A stretch of 49,179 nucleotides of DNA from Litoribacterium kuwaitense (GCF_011058155.1 NZ_JAALFC010000026.1:1-49179); one strand, 5' to 3'. Positions 1 through 11,195 are shown, numbered from the stretch's first letter. The notes: a model not told the origin generated them from the sequence alone. Numbers and translations are program-made.

Positions 1-72
1 GTTGATAGGTCGGGGGTGGACGCGTGGCGACACGTGAAGCTGACCGATACTAATCGATCGAGGCCTTCTCTT
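1..72 (+). rRNA. 23S ribosomal RNA, 3' end only (partial)
   Basis: The first ~70 bases match the extreme 3' end of bacterial 23S rRNA, including the conserved CTGACCGATACTAAT stretch followed by a GGTCGAGG-like tail. The rest of the gene lies before the window. The exact 3' end is inferred from similarity to B. subtilis 23S. What follows resembles a Bacillus 23S-5S spacer (a tatctggttttgaaggaat segment at about 92-111), but no 5S gene follows it. Confidence 0.9.
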
Positions 73-152
73 CAAAGTCTTTCTTTGTCGGTATCTGGTT
101 TTGAAGGAATGGTTTATATTTTATTTCTCTTGATATCATCACTTTTATGATA

Positions 153-178
153 AAGACCCCAAGTCAAGGGTCTTTTTT
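153..178 (+). terminator. Rho-independent terminator of the rrn operon
   Basis: Stem AAGACCC (153-159) pairs with GGGTCTT (168-174) across an 8-base loop and is followed by a T-run. It lies about 80 bases after the 23S end, with no 5S rRNA gene between. Confidence 0.8.
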
Positions 179-200
179 GCCTTTATATGACACATTTTTT

Positions 201-288
201 ACACGCCCGCCCGTTTCGGGAGAAGAATAATGTTGTTGTTTTTTGTTCAAATCTCTCTAAAGTCAAACACGCCCGCCCTTTTTGGGCA
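201..288 (+). repeat. Two copies of a short GC-rich hairpin motif
   Basis: The segment ACACGCCCGCCC occurs at 201-212 and again at 267-278. Each copy is followed by a small stem (CCCG-ttt-CGGG at 210-220; GCCC-ttttt-GGGC at 275-288). Both lie between the rrn terminator and csfB. No function is recognised. Confidence 0.5.
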
Positions 289-326
289 TACTATGAAAAT
301 ACAATACTTTAAGAATAGTCAGCACA

Positions 327-357
327 GTGTATCTTTTTGTGTAAATTGGGAAAGCTG
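327..357 (+). promoter_or_regulatory. Candidate sigma-F promoter of csfB
   Basis: A GTGTA -35-like box (327-331) is separated by 16 bases from GGGAAAGCTG (348-357), which fits the sigma-F -10 consensus GGNRANAHTW at 8 of 10 positions. The B. subtilis csfB gene is known to be under sigma-F control. The predicted start site falls very close to the SD, which lowers confidence. Confidence 0.45.
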
Positions 358-375
358 TTGTTGGGAGGTGATTGT

Positions 376-561
376 ATGGAGAAGTATAAAGGCGTGTGTG
401 TGGTGTGTGAGGAACAAAAGCAACGTGGCATTTATGTATATCATCGATTTATTTGTACCACATGCGAGCAAAGAATTTTAAATACTCCACCTGAAGATCC
501 GAGTTATTCGCAGCTCGTTCAAAAATTAAAAGATGCTTCGGCGTCAACGATGTCAACATGA
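376..561 (+). CDS. csfB: Anti-sigma factor CsfB (Gin), sporulation
   Basis: This 61-residue protein is the family's usual size and carries two Cys-x2-Cys pairs (C8/C11 and C27/C30), the zinc-binding core of CsfB/Gin. In B. subtilis, Gin is made in the forespore and binds and inhibits sigma-G (and sigma-E), which helps time compartment-specific transcription. The ATG at 376 was chosen because GGGAGGTG lies just upstream at 363-370; an upstream in-frame ATG at 337 has no such site. It sits directly after the rrn operon, as in B. subtilis, but the xpaC and yaaN genes that follow it there are absent here. Confidence 0.88.
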   Translation: MEKYKGVCVVCEEQKQRGIYVYHRFICTTCEQRILNTPPEDPSYSQLVQKLKDASASTMST

Positions 562-960
562 AAAGCCAGCGCAAAATCTGTTGACAAACACTTACATCTG
601 TCGTTGCTCGTCTTCTCATGAATTAAAGGATCTATTCGCGTTTTCGCTTGCCTTCGCTTAGCTTGATAAGCATTTTTAAGCCAGGCCGAACGTTGGAGTT
701 GGAATCGTTGCTAAGCGGCCGCATAATAAGTGTAGACAAAAGCAAGAATGGCCTTTGCTTTGTCTGCAACTAAAGTCAGTGCAAAACTGGCTTTTTTTTA
801 ATGAATACATATTTTCAGCATGTCATTTTAGCTGGAGAAGATCAGCAAGAACAAACAGAAGGTTCACTGTCCTATCGTTTACTGGTAGATGCTTTACGCT
901 TTCAACGTGGGCAAAAGGGCTTGGGACTGTTATAATAAAAGTAAAGAAAGCGTGTCATTG
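562..960. other. Non-coding stretch between csfB and yaaO with hairpins
   Basis: No convincing gene is present in these 399 bases. The stretch holds a palindrome at 732-767 (GACAAAAGCAA pairing with TTGCTTTGTC) and a terminator-like hairpin at 774-800. A TATAAT at 931-936 could serve yaaO, but no clear -35 box lies at the right distance. This is where B. subtilis has xpaC and yaaN. Confidence 0.6.
774..800 (+). terminator. Rho-independent terminator
   Basis: AGTCAGT (774-780) pairs fully (one G-T) with ACTGGCT (786-792) over a 5-base loop, followed by a run of T. It probably ends transcripts coming from csfB. Confidence 0.75.
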
Positions 961-2387
961 ATGAACCAACTTCAGCAGCCTCTTGTAGAAGCTCTAGAAA
1001 TGCATAGTGCAAAAAATCCAACGAGTTTTCATGTGCCTGGCCATAAAAATGGCGCTCTCTTAGGATCTTTGCCTCAATCTCTTCGTTCTTCTTTGCGTTA
1101 TGATATGACGGAAATTTCAGGACTAGATGATTTGCACGCGCCTACCGGAGTTATTCAAGATGCGCAGGCGTTACTTACAGATTTTTTTCGGACGAGACAA
1201 AGTTTCTTTCTTGTTGGTGGGAGTACTGCCGGAAATTTAGCAATGATTCTTGCCTGCTGTAGCCCGGGGATTTAGTATATGTGCAACGAAATGCACATCA
1301 GTCAGTGTTTCATGCGCTAGAGCTTGCTGGATGTCGCCCAGTGTTAGTTCCTGTAGAGGTGGATGATGAAACGGGCAAAGCTACTGGTGTTACATTAGCG
1401 GGTATAGAAGAGGCTTTTGCTTGTTTTCCAGGGGGGAAAGCTTTAATTGTCATGACCCCGAACTATTATGGGAAAGCGATTGATTTAACGGATATTGGTC
1501 GCCTTGCTCGTCAACACGGTGTGCCTTTACTCGTAGATGAAGCTCATGGTGTTCACTTTAGACTTGGGCATCCTTTTCCTCCTTCAGCGTTAGATATGGG
1601 GGCTGATATTGTCGTTCATTCTGCGCATAAAATGTTGCCAGCAATGACGATGGGGGCCTATCTCCATGTAACTGAGAGTAGCCTTGTTGCTGTATCTCAT
1701 GTTGCTCGTGCCTTACGTATGTTGCAATCATCAAGTCCCTCATATGTGATTATGGCTTCTTTAGATGCTGCCCGTCATTATTTAGCTACTTGGACAAGCA
1801 GTCATGCCATAGCGCTGCAGCGGGAGATCCACCAAGTTGTGAAAGACTTGCAGGCTGTGCCAGGTCTGGCTGTAAAGGCACCGATGGAACCTCCTTATGA
1901 TCCTTTGAAAATTCTTCTGCAAGCCAAAGGATTTGCTGGGAAAGCTTTTCAAAATGCGTTAGAAAAAGAAGGTATTTTCCCAGAGTTTGCAGAAGGACGA
2001 GATGTCTTGCTCATCTGTGGACTTGAGATTCAGTGGACAGCGTGCTCTCTCTTAGAAGGGATCCAGCGCGCTTTGCAATCACTGACAGCAGAGGATTATA
2101 GTGACGTTAATTTGCAGCCGATGATGCATTCAAGCGCCATATGTTTTCCATATAGTTATCATGATTTGAAGGGAATAAGGGAAGTGCGTGTGCCCTTCCA
2201 CGAAGCTGAAGGTCGGATAGCCGCAGGTCAGGTGACCCCTTATCCGCCGGGTATTCCTTGGCTAATTCGAGGGGAGCCGATTCAAAAAAAGCATGTAGAA
2301 AGTCTTCAGAGCCTGATGGACGTTGATTATCCATTGCAGGGCGATGGGTTAGATATGACTCAAAAGCTGTTAGTGTTTGATATGTAA
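961..2387 (+). CDS. yaaO: Orn/Lys/Arg decarboxylase-like PLP enzyme YaaO (frameshifted)
   Basis: This is a PLP-dependent, fold-type I amino-acid decarboxylase of the Orn/Lys/Arg family. It shows the SFHVPGHKNG N-terminal motif, a glycine-rich GGSTAGNLA segment, the DEAHG aspartate motif and the PLP-lysine motif HSAHK near residue 220. The frame breaks at the G-run 1266-1269: four G give a stop after SPGI, and a fifth G restores SPGDLVYVQRNAHQS and an uninterrupted ~475-residue protein. The family member in B. subtilis sits at the same place before tmk; its substrate is uncertain. The start at 961 matches the conserved N-terminus, although the SD is weak. The break may be a sequencing deletion or a real mutation. 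Confidence 0.82.
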
Positions 2388-2401
2388 AGGGAGTTTGCCA
2401 T

Positions 2402-3378
<977 letters not shown>

Positions 3379-3396
3379 AGGGTTGCGAGAGGAGCC

Positions 3397-4392
3397 ATGC
3401 CAATGATGACTTGGGAGGACCTCAAGCAAGATCAACCAAGAGTGAGTAAGGTTCTTGATCAGAGCTTGTTGCATCAACGTGTCGCTCATGCCTACATTTT
3501 TACAGGACCAGATGGGACACGTATAGACGAAGCAGCGCTTTTGTTTGCCCAACGAATGCTCTGTAGGAGCCATCAGCCTGAGTCGCCGTGTGGCGAATGT
3601 TCAGAATGTCGACGTGTTCTTTCTGGGAACCACCCTGACGTGCACGATGTTCGTCCAGATGGGGCGTCCATTAAAATTGATCAAATTCGTGCTTTGCAAA
3701 AAGAATTTTCATATACAAGTATGGAAGCAGGTATAAAGGTATATTTTGTACATGAAGCCCATCTTTTGACAGTACAGGCAGCAAACAGTTTGTTGAAATT
3801 TTTGGAAGAGCCTGAGCGCAATACGGTCGCTATTCTATTGACATCAAGACCGTCTAGTTTACTGGAAACGATTCTTTCGCGTTGCCAAATGTTGACCTTT
3901 CAGCCGTTATCGAGAGAGGCTTTACTTCAAAAGCTTCACGGAGAGGGCATCAGTAAAGCGAAAGCAGCGCTGTTGTCTTCACTTACGCAAGATCCGTCAA
4001 CGGCACTTGCGTGGGCTGAGGATGAGTGGTTTGCAACTGCGCGAAATGTAGTGATACAATTAAATAAGGCATTGGTGGATCAACCTAGAGAAACCTTGCC
4101 TATTGTCCAAGAGGACTGGCTGAACGTTTTGAAGGATACGGATCATCCAGCGCTGCTGTTCGATATCCTTCTTTTATGGCATAGAGATATATTAATGGTA
4201 CAAACAGGTGAAACAGAGCGTTTGAGCTTTCCAGACCAGCAAGATGTGCTTCATCGTCAACATCTTCAACAGTCAAAGCGTAAAACAGCTGACCAGGTCG
4301 CTGTAATTCTTGAAACCAGAAGGAATTTAGATGTGAATGCGAACATTCCTTTGCTCCTTGAGCAAATGGCATTTCGGTTGCAGGAGGGATAG
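3397..4392 (+). CDS. holB: DNA polymerase III subunit delta'
   Basis: Clamp-loader subunit delta' of the replicative polymerase, working with delta and DnaX to load the beta clamp. Length is 331 residues, as in B. subtilis. Four cysteines (C56, C65, C68, C71) form the zinc module seen in delta'/DnaX proteins. The P-loop position reads GPDGTRID, so it lacks the catalytic Lys-Ser/Thr, as expected for the non-ATP-binding delta'. The sensor region SLLKFLEEP and the conserved SRCQ motif are present. SD GAGAGGAG lies before ATG 3397; ATG 3403 or 3406 are possible alternatives. Confidence 0.92.
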   Translation: MPMMTWEDLKQDQPRVSKVLDQSLLHQRVAHAYIFTGPDGTRIDEAALLFAQRMLCRSHQPESPCGECSECRRVLSGNHPDVHDVRPDGASIKIDQIRALQKEFSYTSMEAGIKVYFVHEAHLLTVQAANSLLKFLEEPERNTVAILLTSRPSSLLETILSRCQMLTFQPLSREALLQKLHGEGISKAKAALLSSLTQDPSTALAWAEDEWFATARNVVIQLNKALVDQPRETLPIVQEDWLNVLKDTDHPALLFDILLLWHRDILMVQTGETERLSFPDQQDVLHRQHLQQSKRKTADQVAVILETRRNLDVNANIPLLLEQMAFRLQEG

Positions 4393-4395
4393 CGG

Positions 4396-5226
4396 TTGTA
4401 TGCTGTCGTAGGGGTTCGGTTTAAAAAAGCCGGAAAGCTTTATTATTTTGATCCGCAGGGATTTGACATAAAAAAAGGGCAATATGTGATTGTAGAGACA
4501 GCTCGTGGCATCGAATATGGAAAGGTAGACATTGCTGACAGAGAAGTCGACCAGCATGATGTCGTTCTTCCATTAAAAAAGGTGTTGCGGATTGCGACGG
4601 ATGCGGATATTGATGCAGTGGCACAAAATAAAAGTGCCGCCAAAGAAGCTTATGACGTCGGAGTGCAGAAAATCGAGGAGCATACCCTTGATATGAAGCT
4701 TGTCGATGTGGAATATACATTTGACCGCAACAAAGTCATTTTTTACTTCACAGCCGATGGCCGTATCGATTTTCGCGATCTTGTCAAAGACTTGGCGTCT
4801 GTGTTTCGGACTCGCATTGAGCTTCGTCAAATCGGTGTAAGGGATGAGGCGAAGATGCTAGGAGGTATCGGTCCGTGTGGTCGTATGCTATGCTGTTCAA
4901 CATTTCTCGCCGATTTTGAGCCAGTTTCGATTAAAATGGCTAAAGATCAAAACTTGTCACTTAATCCGACGAAGATTTCTGGATTGTGTGGGCGGTTGAT
5001 GTGCTGTCTAAAGTATGAAAATGATGAATATGAGCAGGCAAAACGAGAATTGCCGGATGTTGGCCAAGTGTTAAAAACGAGCCTTGGGCAAGGCCGCGTG
5101 ACTGGATTAAATATGTTGGAGCGCCTCGTTCAGATTGAGTTAAGGGAAGAAGAGAAAACGGTTGAGTATTCTCTAGAGGAATTGGTGGCTGAAGGAGCCG
5201 TGTCCAACGAAGTTGCTGACAGATGA
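4396..5226 (+). CDS. ricT: RicT/YaaT, PSP1-domain regulator (Ric complex)
   Basis: The 276-residue PSP1-domain protein is RicT (YaaT). In B. subtilis it forms a complex with RicA and RicF that stimulates the Spo0A phosphorelay, competence and biofilm formation and works with RNase Y in mRNA maturation. The cysteine motifs [12 protein letters not shown] and GLCGRLMCC match the iron-sulfur-ligating region known for the complex. The start is TTG 4396, four bases after the holB stop, with SD CAGGAGGG overlapping the end of holB. The end overlaps the upstream edge of yabA. Confidence 0.92.
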   Translation: MYAVVGVRFKKAGKLYYFDPQGFDIKKGQYVIVETARGIEYGKVDIADREVDQHDVVLPLKKVLRIATDADIDAVAQNKSAAKEAYDVGVQKIEEHTLDMKLVDVEYTFDRNKVIFYFTADGRIDFRDLVKDLASVFRTRIELRQIGVRDEAKMLGGIGPCGRMLCCSTFLADFEPVSIKMAKDQNLSLNPTKISGLCGRLMCCLKYENDEYEQAKRELPDVGQVLKTSLGQGRVTGLNMLERLVQIELREEEKTVEYSLEELVAEGAVSNEVADR

Positions 5227-5236
5227 GGTGGGACTG

Positions 5237-5581
5237 TTGGAAAAAAAAGAAGTTTTTGACCGTGTCAGCCATATGGAAGAGCAAATCGGTCAATTGTACA
5301 TGCAGCTGGGTGATTTGAAGCAACATATCGCTGCGCTCCTTGAGGAAAACCAGCACTTAACTATGGAGAATGATCATCTTCGGCAGCGACTGGAAAAGAC
5401 CGTAGAAGCTGAAAAGCCTTCGCCAGCGAAAAAAAAGACGCGAACTTGGGATATTGGTGAGGGTTATGATAATTTGGCTCGGCTGTACCAGGAAGGTTTT
5501 CATATATGTAATCTCCACTATGGAAGTGTTCGAAAAGAAGGAGACTGCCTGTTCTGTTTGTCCATTTTGAACAAAAAATAG
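5237..5581 (+). CDS. yabA: Replication initiation control protein YabA
   Basis: YabA binds DnaA and the beta clamp DnaN and restrains initiation at oriC. The N-terminal ~60 residues form a leucine-heptad coiled coil (tetramerisation region). The C-terminus holds the conserved [20 protein letters not shown] segment and the zinc residues of HICNLHYG and CLFC. TTG 5237 was chosen: it gives [10 protein letters not shown], aligns with B. subtilis YabA and has SD GAGGTGGGA at 5225-5233. The resulting 114-residue length is normal. Confidence 0.93.
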   Translation: MEKKEVFDRVSHMEEQIGQLYMQLGDLKQHIAALLEENQHLTMENDHLRQRLEKTVEAEKPSPAKKKTRTWDIGEGYDNLARLYQEGFHICNLHYGSVRKEGDCLFCLSILNKK

Positions 5582-5592
5582 CAGTACATTTT

Positions 5593-5658
5593 GACCTGTC
5601 AAGAGCCGCCTTTCTTAAATGTAGAGGCAGGACTTTCTTTACAGGTCTGTTTTTTATC
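5593..5658 (+). terminator. Probable terminator after yabA
   Basis: GACCTGT (5593-5599) pairs with ACAGGTC (5641-5647), followed by tgttttttat. The long intervening segment can also fold internally. It probably ends the csfB/yaaO-to-yabA transcript. Confidence 0.5.
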
Positions 5659-5837
5659 GTTTTCTGACAGAAGACTCCCACATTAAGGAATGTGTAGGAC
5701 TTTCCCATGAGTAATTGGGAGATGAATGCCGGTTAGACGTAATTCAAAAAGCTGTCTCTTTTTTGCGCTAGGATATCATCAGTCTAATACAAAAGAAAGG
5801 CTGATATTTGGCTGAAATTAGATGGTCATAATCAGCA

Positions 5838-6137
5838 GTGTTCTTGATGTACTCCCACCTTGTATTCGTTGTGACATACCGTAGAAATGTTTTTGACAAC
5901 GACATGTCTGACTATGCAAATGATATGTTTGTAAAGTGAGGCAAGAAATACAACATATCATTAGTTGAATGGCATCATAATTATGACCATATTCACATTC
6001 TATTTAAAGCACATCCAAACACTGAATGATCAAAGTTCATTAATGCTTACAAGAGTGCAAGTTCTCGAATGATTAAAAAGGACTTTCCACAAGTAAGCGA
6101 ATGCAAGAACAGACGACTTGCAAAAAATCTCGACTGA
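5838..6137 (+). pseudogene. IS200/IS605 TnpA transposase remnant
   Basis: The reading frame gives YSHLVFVVTYRRNVF, then YNISLVEWHHNYDHIHILF, then [16 protein letters not shown]. These match the core of Y1-tyrosine HUH transposases; HIH is the HUH metal-binding motif. In-frame stops at 5937-5939 and 6027-6029 break the frame. The C-terminal part, including the expected catalytic tyrosine helix, is missing because the sequence runs directly into tnpB-derived DNA. Confidence 0.75.
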
Positions 6138-6505
6138 AATCATCAAAAACCACGATGTCATCGCTATTGAAGTTAGCTAAAGCCATCAGTGAAGCATCAT
6201 GGTCACAATTTAGAACCATACTTGAGTACAAAGCCAAATGGTATGGTAAGCAAGTCGTTGCTGCATCAAAAGCATTTGCTTCCAGTCAACTTTGCTCGTG
6301 CTGTGGCTACCAAAATAAAGACGTTAAGAATCTCAACCTTCGTGAGTGGGATTGCCCTTCTTGTGGTACGCATCACAATCGAGATATTAACGCAGGACAA
6401 AATCTTAAAAACGAAGCGATAAGGCTTCTAACCGTAGGAACTACGGGGATAGCCTCATCAATAACTGGCGGTTACGCTCGTGTTCTTAGGAATCTCCCAC
6501 TTTAA
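6101..6505 (+). pseudogene. TnpB RNA-guided nuclease remnant (C-terminal part)
   Basis: The open frame encodes the C-terminal third of IS605 Tnp[21 protein letters not shown], a zinc ribbon (CSCC ... CPSC) and the RuvC-III motif HNRDINA. The RuvC-I aspartate region is gone. The segment with the RuvC-II glutamate ([11 protein letters not shown]) lies in another frame just upstream, at about 6138-6170, after an internal deletion. The first ~25 residues of the open frame are therefore not TnpB sequence. It cannot be an active nuclease as read. Confidence 0.8.
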
Positions 6506-6584
6506 ACAGCTTAAGTGGAGGTAGTTCAAGCGGATGACGAATATATGATACGATGTAATGTTTGATCATAAGAGGAGTAACGAT

Positions 6585-7316
6585 ATGTACCAAGCCGATG
6601 AACGCGTTGATTATTTACCTGGTAGTGAGTTGAAGATTATTCAAAGTCCGCATTTCTTTAATTTTTCTTTAGATGCGGTGTTACTTGCTCGATTTGCTTA
6701 TGTTCCCATTCAAAAAGGGCGGCTTGTCGATCTTTGTACAGGCACAGGGGCTGTACCATTGTTATTAAGTGAACGGACGAAAGGTGATTTAACTGCTGTT
6801 GATATTCAAGAACCACTTGTTGAGATGGCGAAGCGTAGTGTGAAATTAAATCATTTGGATAAACGCATAGATGTGATTGACGCAGATGTGAAAAGTATTA
6901 CGTCTCGTCTAGGCCACGGCGGCTTTGATATCGTCACTTGTAATCCGCCTTATTTTCCTGTATCTGCACAAGCTAATCATAATGAGAATGACCACTTAAC
7001 CATCGCTCGTCATGAAGTTTCGTGTACATTAGATGACGTTACCCGTGCAGCGGCACAGTTGTTGCGTGCAGGTGGAAAGTTTGCAATGGTGCATCGTCCA
7101 GAACGTCTCGTAGAAATTCTTTTAAGTATGAAAGAGATGCGGCTTGAGCCGAAGCGGATGCAATTTGTCTATCCACGAATGGGGAAAGAAGCTAATACGT
7201 TGCTGATTGAAGGGATTAAAAATGGGAAGCCTGGGCTTGTCACCTTGCCGCCTTTATACATTTATGAAGGTGAGGAATATACGAGGGAGGCACGACAACA
7301 AATTTATGGATGCTAA
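6585..7316 (+). CDS. yabB: tRNA1(Val) A37 N6-methyltransferase family protein (YabB)
   Basis: A Rossmann-fold class I methyltransferase of the YabB/YfiC type. The SAM motif DLCTGTGAVPLLLSE is near residues 50-65 and the catalytic NPPY motif of N6-adenine methylases is in VTCNPPYFP. Family members methylate A37 of tRNA(Val), probably the role here. ATG 6585 was chosen because AGAGGAG lies 7-8 bases upstream; it gives 243 residues. The end overlaps yazA by 11 bases and then rsmI follows, a compact three-gene RNA-modification operon. Confidence 0.9.
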   Translation: MYQADERVDYLPGSELKIIQSPHFFNFSLDAVLLARFAYVPIQKGRLVDLCTGTGAVPLLLSERTKGDLTAVDIQEPLVEMAKRSVKLNHLDKRIDVIDADVKSITSRLGHGGFDIVTCNPPYFPVSAQANHNENDHLTIARHEVSCTLDDVTRAAAQLLRAGGKFAMVHRPERLVEILLSMKEMRLEPKRMQFVYPRMGKEANTLLIEGIKNGKPGLVTLPPLYIYEGEEYTREARQQIYGC

Positions 7317-7629
7317 GGGGCATTACGTCTATATGATTGAATGTGGAGATGGATCGCTTTATACAGGATATGCTGTTGATGTCAAGGCACGCCTTGCTCG
7401 TCATCGTGCTGGAAAGGGCGCAAAATATACACGTGGGCGTGGTCCATTCATTTTACGATACGAGGAAAGGCTAGCAACATGTCGTGACGCGTTACGCCGA
7501 GAAATTGAACTGAAGTCTTGGTCCAAGGCGAAAAAATGGGAATTAATTCGTGCATGGGAGAGCAGGAGGGAAGCAGATGGACATATTGCAACAAGGGACG
7601 CTATATCTTGTGGCCACTCCGATCGGTAA
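7306..7629 (+). CDS. yazA: GIY-YIG domain protein YazA (UPF0213 family)
   Basis: A 107-residue protein with a single GIY-YIG fold: YVYMIECGDGSLYTGYAVD near residues 7-25, with the conserved KGAKYTRGRGP segment after it. Members of this small family are predicted nucleases with no assigned substrate. The start at ATG 7306 overlaps the end of yabB, with SD GGGAGG at about 7285-7290 somewhat far upstream. The 3' end overlaps rsmI by 53 bases, so the C-terminal tail after about residue 90 lies over rsmI coding sequence and is longer than in B. subtilis. Confidence 0.85.
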   Translation: MDAKGHYVYMIECGDGSLYTGYAVDVKARLARHRAGKGAKYTRGRGPFILRYEERLATCRDALRREIELKSWSKAKKWELIRAWESRREADGHIATRDAISCGHSDR

Positions 7630-8464
7630 TTTAGAAGATATGACCTTCCGCGCGGTGCGCATCTTGTCAGAGGTGGATGTCATTGCAGCAGAGGATACAC
7701 GGGTGACACAAAAGCTATGTCGTCATTATGAGATAAGAACGCCGCTTACGAGCTATCATGAGCACAATAAAGAAGAGAGTGGGCAGGTGCTCCTAGAACG
7801 GATCAAAGAAGGCGAGAATGTGGCTCTCGTATCAGATGCAGGCACGCCGGCGGTTTCAGATCCAGGGTATGAGCTTGTTGTCGCTGCCGTCCGTGAAGGG
7901 ATTCCGGTTGTTCCGATCCCTGGTGCGAACGCTGCAATTACTGCGCTTATTGCTTCAGCTTCGCCAACAGATTCATTTGGCTTTGTCGGATTTTTACCTC
8001 GAAAGTCGAAGGAAAAGAAGGATCGTATGAAAGAAGTCGCCGCCTGGGGAATGACATGGGTGTTTTATGAGTCACCGCACCGCGTAAAAGACACGTTAAC
8101 GGCGTTAAACGAGACTTTTTCAGAGTGTCAAGTGACTGTAGCGCGCGAGCTTACCAAGAAATTTGAAACGTTTCATCGCGGCACGCCTACCGAGCTTTTA
8201 CAGTACTTTGATGAACATGCGCCACGTGGAGAATGTTGCTTCGTTGTTAATGGATGCGTTGCATCAGCTAAGGAAGATGAATTATGGTGGGAAGGTCTGT
8301 CAATTTATGACCATGTAAAAACATATGTGGCTAAAGGTGAGACAGACAAGACGGCGATCAAGCGAGCTGCTGTAGACCGTCAGATGGCGAAGCGGGAAGT
8401 ATACGGTGCTTACCATGTCACGACGAGTAAGTATTTAAAAATAATCAAAAAAAACAACACCTGA
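7577..8464 (+). CDS. rsmI: 16S rRNA (cytidine1402-2'-O)-methyltransferase RsmI
   Basis: RsmI 2'-O-methylates C1402 in the decoding centre of 16S rRNA. The protein has 295 residues and the tetrapyrrole-methylase fold: LYLVATPIGNLEDMT at the N-terminus, AAEDTR, the SDAGTPAVSDPG glycine-rich SAM motif and PGANAAITAL. ATG 7577 has SD AGGAGGG at 7564-7570. It is the last gene of the yabB-yazA-rsmI operon and is followed by a strong terminator. Confidence 0.95.
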   Translation: MDILQQGTLYLVATPIGNLEDMTFRAVRILSEVDVIAAEDTRVTQKLCRHYEIRTPLTSYHEHNKEESGQVLLERIKEGENVALVSDAGTPAVSDPGYELVVAAVREGIPVVPIPGANAAITALIASASPTDSFGFVGFLPRKSKEKKDRMKEVAAWGMTWVFYESPHRVKDTLTALNETFSECQVTVARELTKKFETFHRGTPTELLQYFDEHAPRGECCFVVNGCVASAKEDELWWEGLSIYDHVKTYVAKGETDKTAIKRAAVDRQMAKREVYGAYHVTTSKYLKIIKKNNT

Positions 8465-8487
8465 GTGGCTCGGGTGTTGTGCTCTTT
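8454..8487 (+). terminator. Rho-independent terminator of rsmI
   Basis: A 12-bp stem (ACAACACCTGAG pairing with CTCGGGTGTTGT) begins inside the last codons of rsmI and is followed by gctcttttt. abrB converges from the other side, so the structure may act on both strands. Confidence 0.8.
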
Positions 8488-8492
8488 TTGCT

Positions 8493-8774
8493 TTAATTAT
8501 TGGTGAGTTGGTTTTTTAACTCTTCTAACACTTTTTCAGCGCCTTCATGACTTAGAACGATCTTGCCACCAGCAATTGAAAAATTTTGCTCTGAAACTTC
8601 ACCAGTGACTTGACAGGTCATCGTTGGCTTATATTTCTTTAGGATGATGCGGTCGTCATCTACATAAATCTCCAAAGCGTCTTTTTCAGCAATTTCAAGT
8701 GTGCGACGAAGCTCAATCGGAATTACGACCCGTCCTAGCTCGTCAACCTTTCTTACAATCCCCGTAGATTTCAA
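8493..8774 (-). CDS. abrB: Transition-state regulator AbrB
   Basis: AbrB is a tetrameric DNA-binding repressor of post-exponential genes. The N-terminal swapped-hairpin domain STGIVRKVDELGRVVIPIEL is almost identical to the B. subtilis protein, and the C-terminal multimerisation domain follows. TTG 8774 was chosen: it gives MKSTGIVRK, is preceded by AAGGAG at the right distance and yields 93 residues. A longer ATG frame from 8828 would run through the predicted Spo0A operator and has no SD. Regulation by Spo0A is indicated by two 0A boxes upstream. Confidence 0.93.
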   Translation of the reverse strand: MKSTGIVRKVDELGRVVIPIELRRTLEIAEKDALEIYVDDDRIILKKYKPTMTCQVTGEVSEQNFSIAGGKIVLSHEGAEKVLEELKNQLTNN

Positions 8775-8810
8775 TTGAAATAATCTCCTTCCCTTGTTCA
8801 AAGTTCCATT

Positions 8811-8827
8811 TTCGTCATGTTTCGACA
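8811..8827 (-). promoter_or_regulatory. Two tandem Spo0A binding sites (0A boxes) at abrB
   Basis: On the reverse strand TGTCGAA (8821-8827) and TGACGAA (8811-8817) both match the 0A consensus TGNCGAA perfectly and are 10 bp apart, one helical turn. They lie just downstream of the predicted abrB start site, the arrangement by which Spo0A-P represses abrB in B. subtilis. Confidence 0.82.
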
Positions 8828-8845
8828 TTTTATTTTTGTGTTTAC

Positions 8846-8874
8846 ATCGTACCAGTCTTTCCCAAACACGTCAA
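8846..8874 (-). promoter_or_regulatory. Sigma-A promoter of abrB
   Basis: On the reverse strand TTGACG (8874-8869) and TACGAT (8851-8846) are separated by 17 bp. This places the start site near 8839, just before the two 0A boxes. Confidence 0.7.
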
Positions 8875-8879
8875 CGTTT

Positions 8880-11131
<2,252 letters not shown>

Positions 11132-11151
11132 ACGAAACAAGTGTATTTTTT

Positions 11152-11195
11152 CTGCTGTACAGATCTTGCGATTGATCTGTACAGCAGCTTTTTTT
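11152..11195 (+). terminator. Rho-independent terminator of metS
   Basis: A perfect 14-bp stem, CTGCTGTACAGATC (11152-11165) with GATCTGTACAGCAG (11174-11187), has an 8-base loop and a following T-run. Confidence 0.92.

Larger units (their letters stand above)
5735..6531 (+). mobile_element. Decayed IS200/IS605-family element (tnpA and tnpB remnants, right-end hairpin)
   Basis: A tnpA (Y1/HUH transposase) remnant is followed in the same orientation by a tnpB C-terminal remnant. It ends in a subterminal hairpin at about 6496-6520 (CCACTT(T)AA pairing with TTAAGTGG) and a ...GTAGTTCAAGC end typical of the IS605 right end. About 800 bp remain of a normal ~1.8-kb element. An internal deletion joins the N-terminal part of tnpA to the C-terminal part of tnpB. 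The left boundary is uncertain (about 5735-5790). It separates yabA from yabB, which are adjacent in B. subtilis. Confidence 0.75.

Noticed and set aside
801-935. A 44-codon open frame (MNTYFQHVILAGEDQQ...) between csfB and yaaO
   Set aside because: It looks somewhat protein-like, but its ATG directly follows the T-run of a terminator and has no SD. No family is recognised.
6101-6505. An intact TnpB nuclease gene
   Set aside because: Only the C-terminal part matches TnpB. The RuvC-I region is missing and RuvC-II is out of frame.
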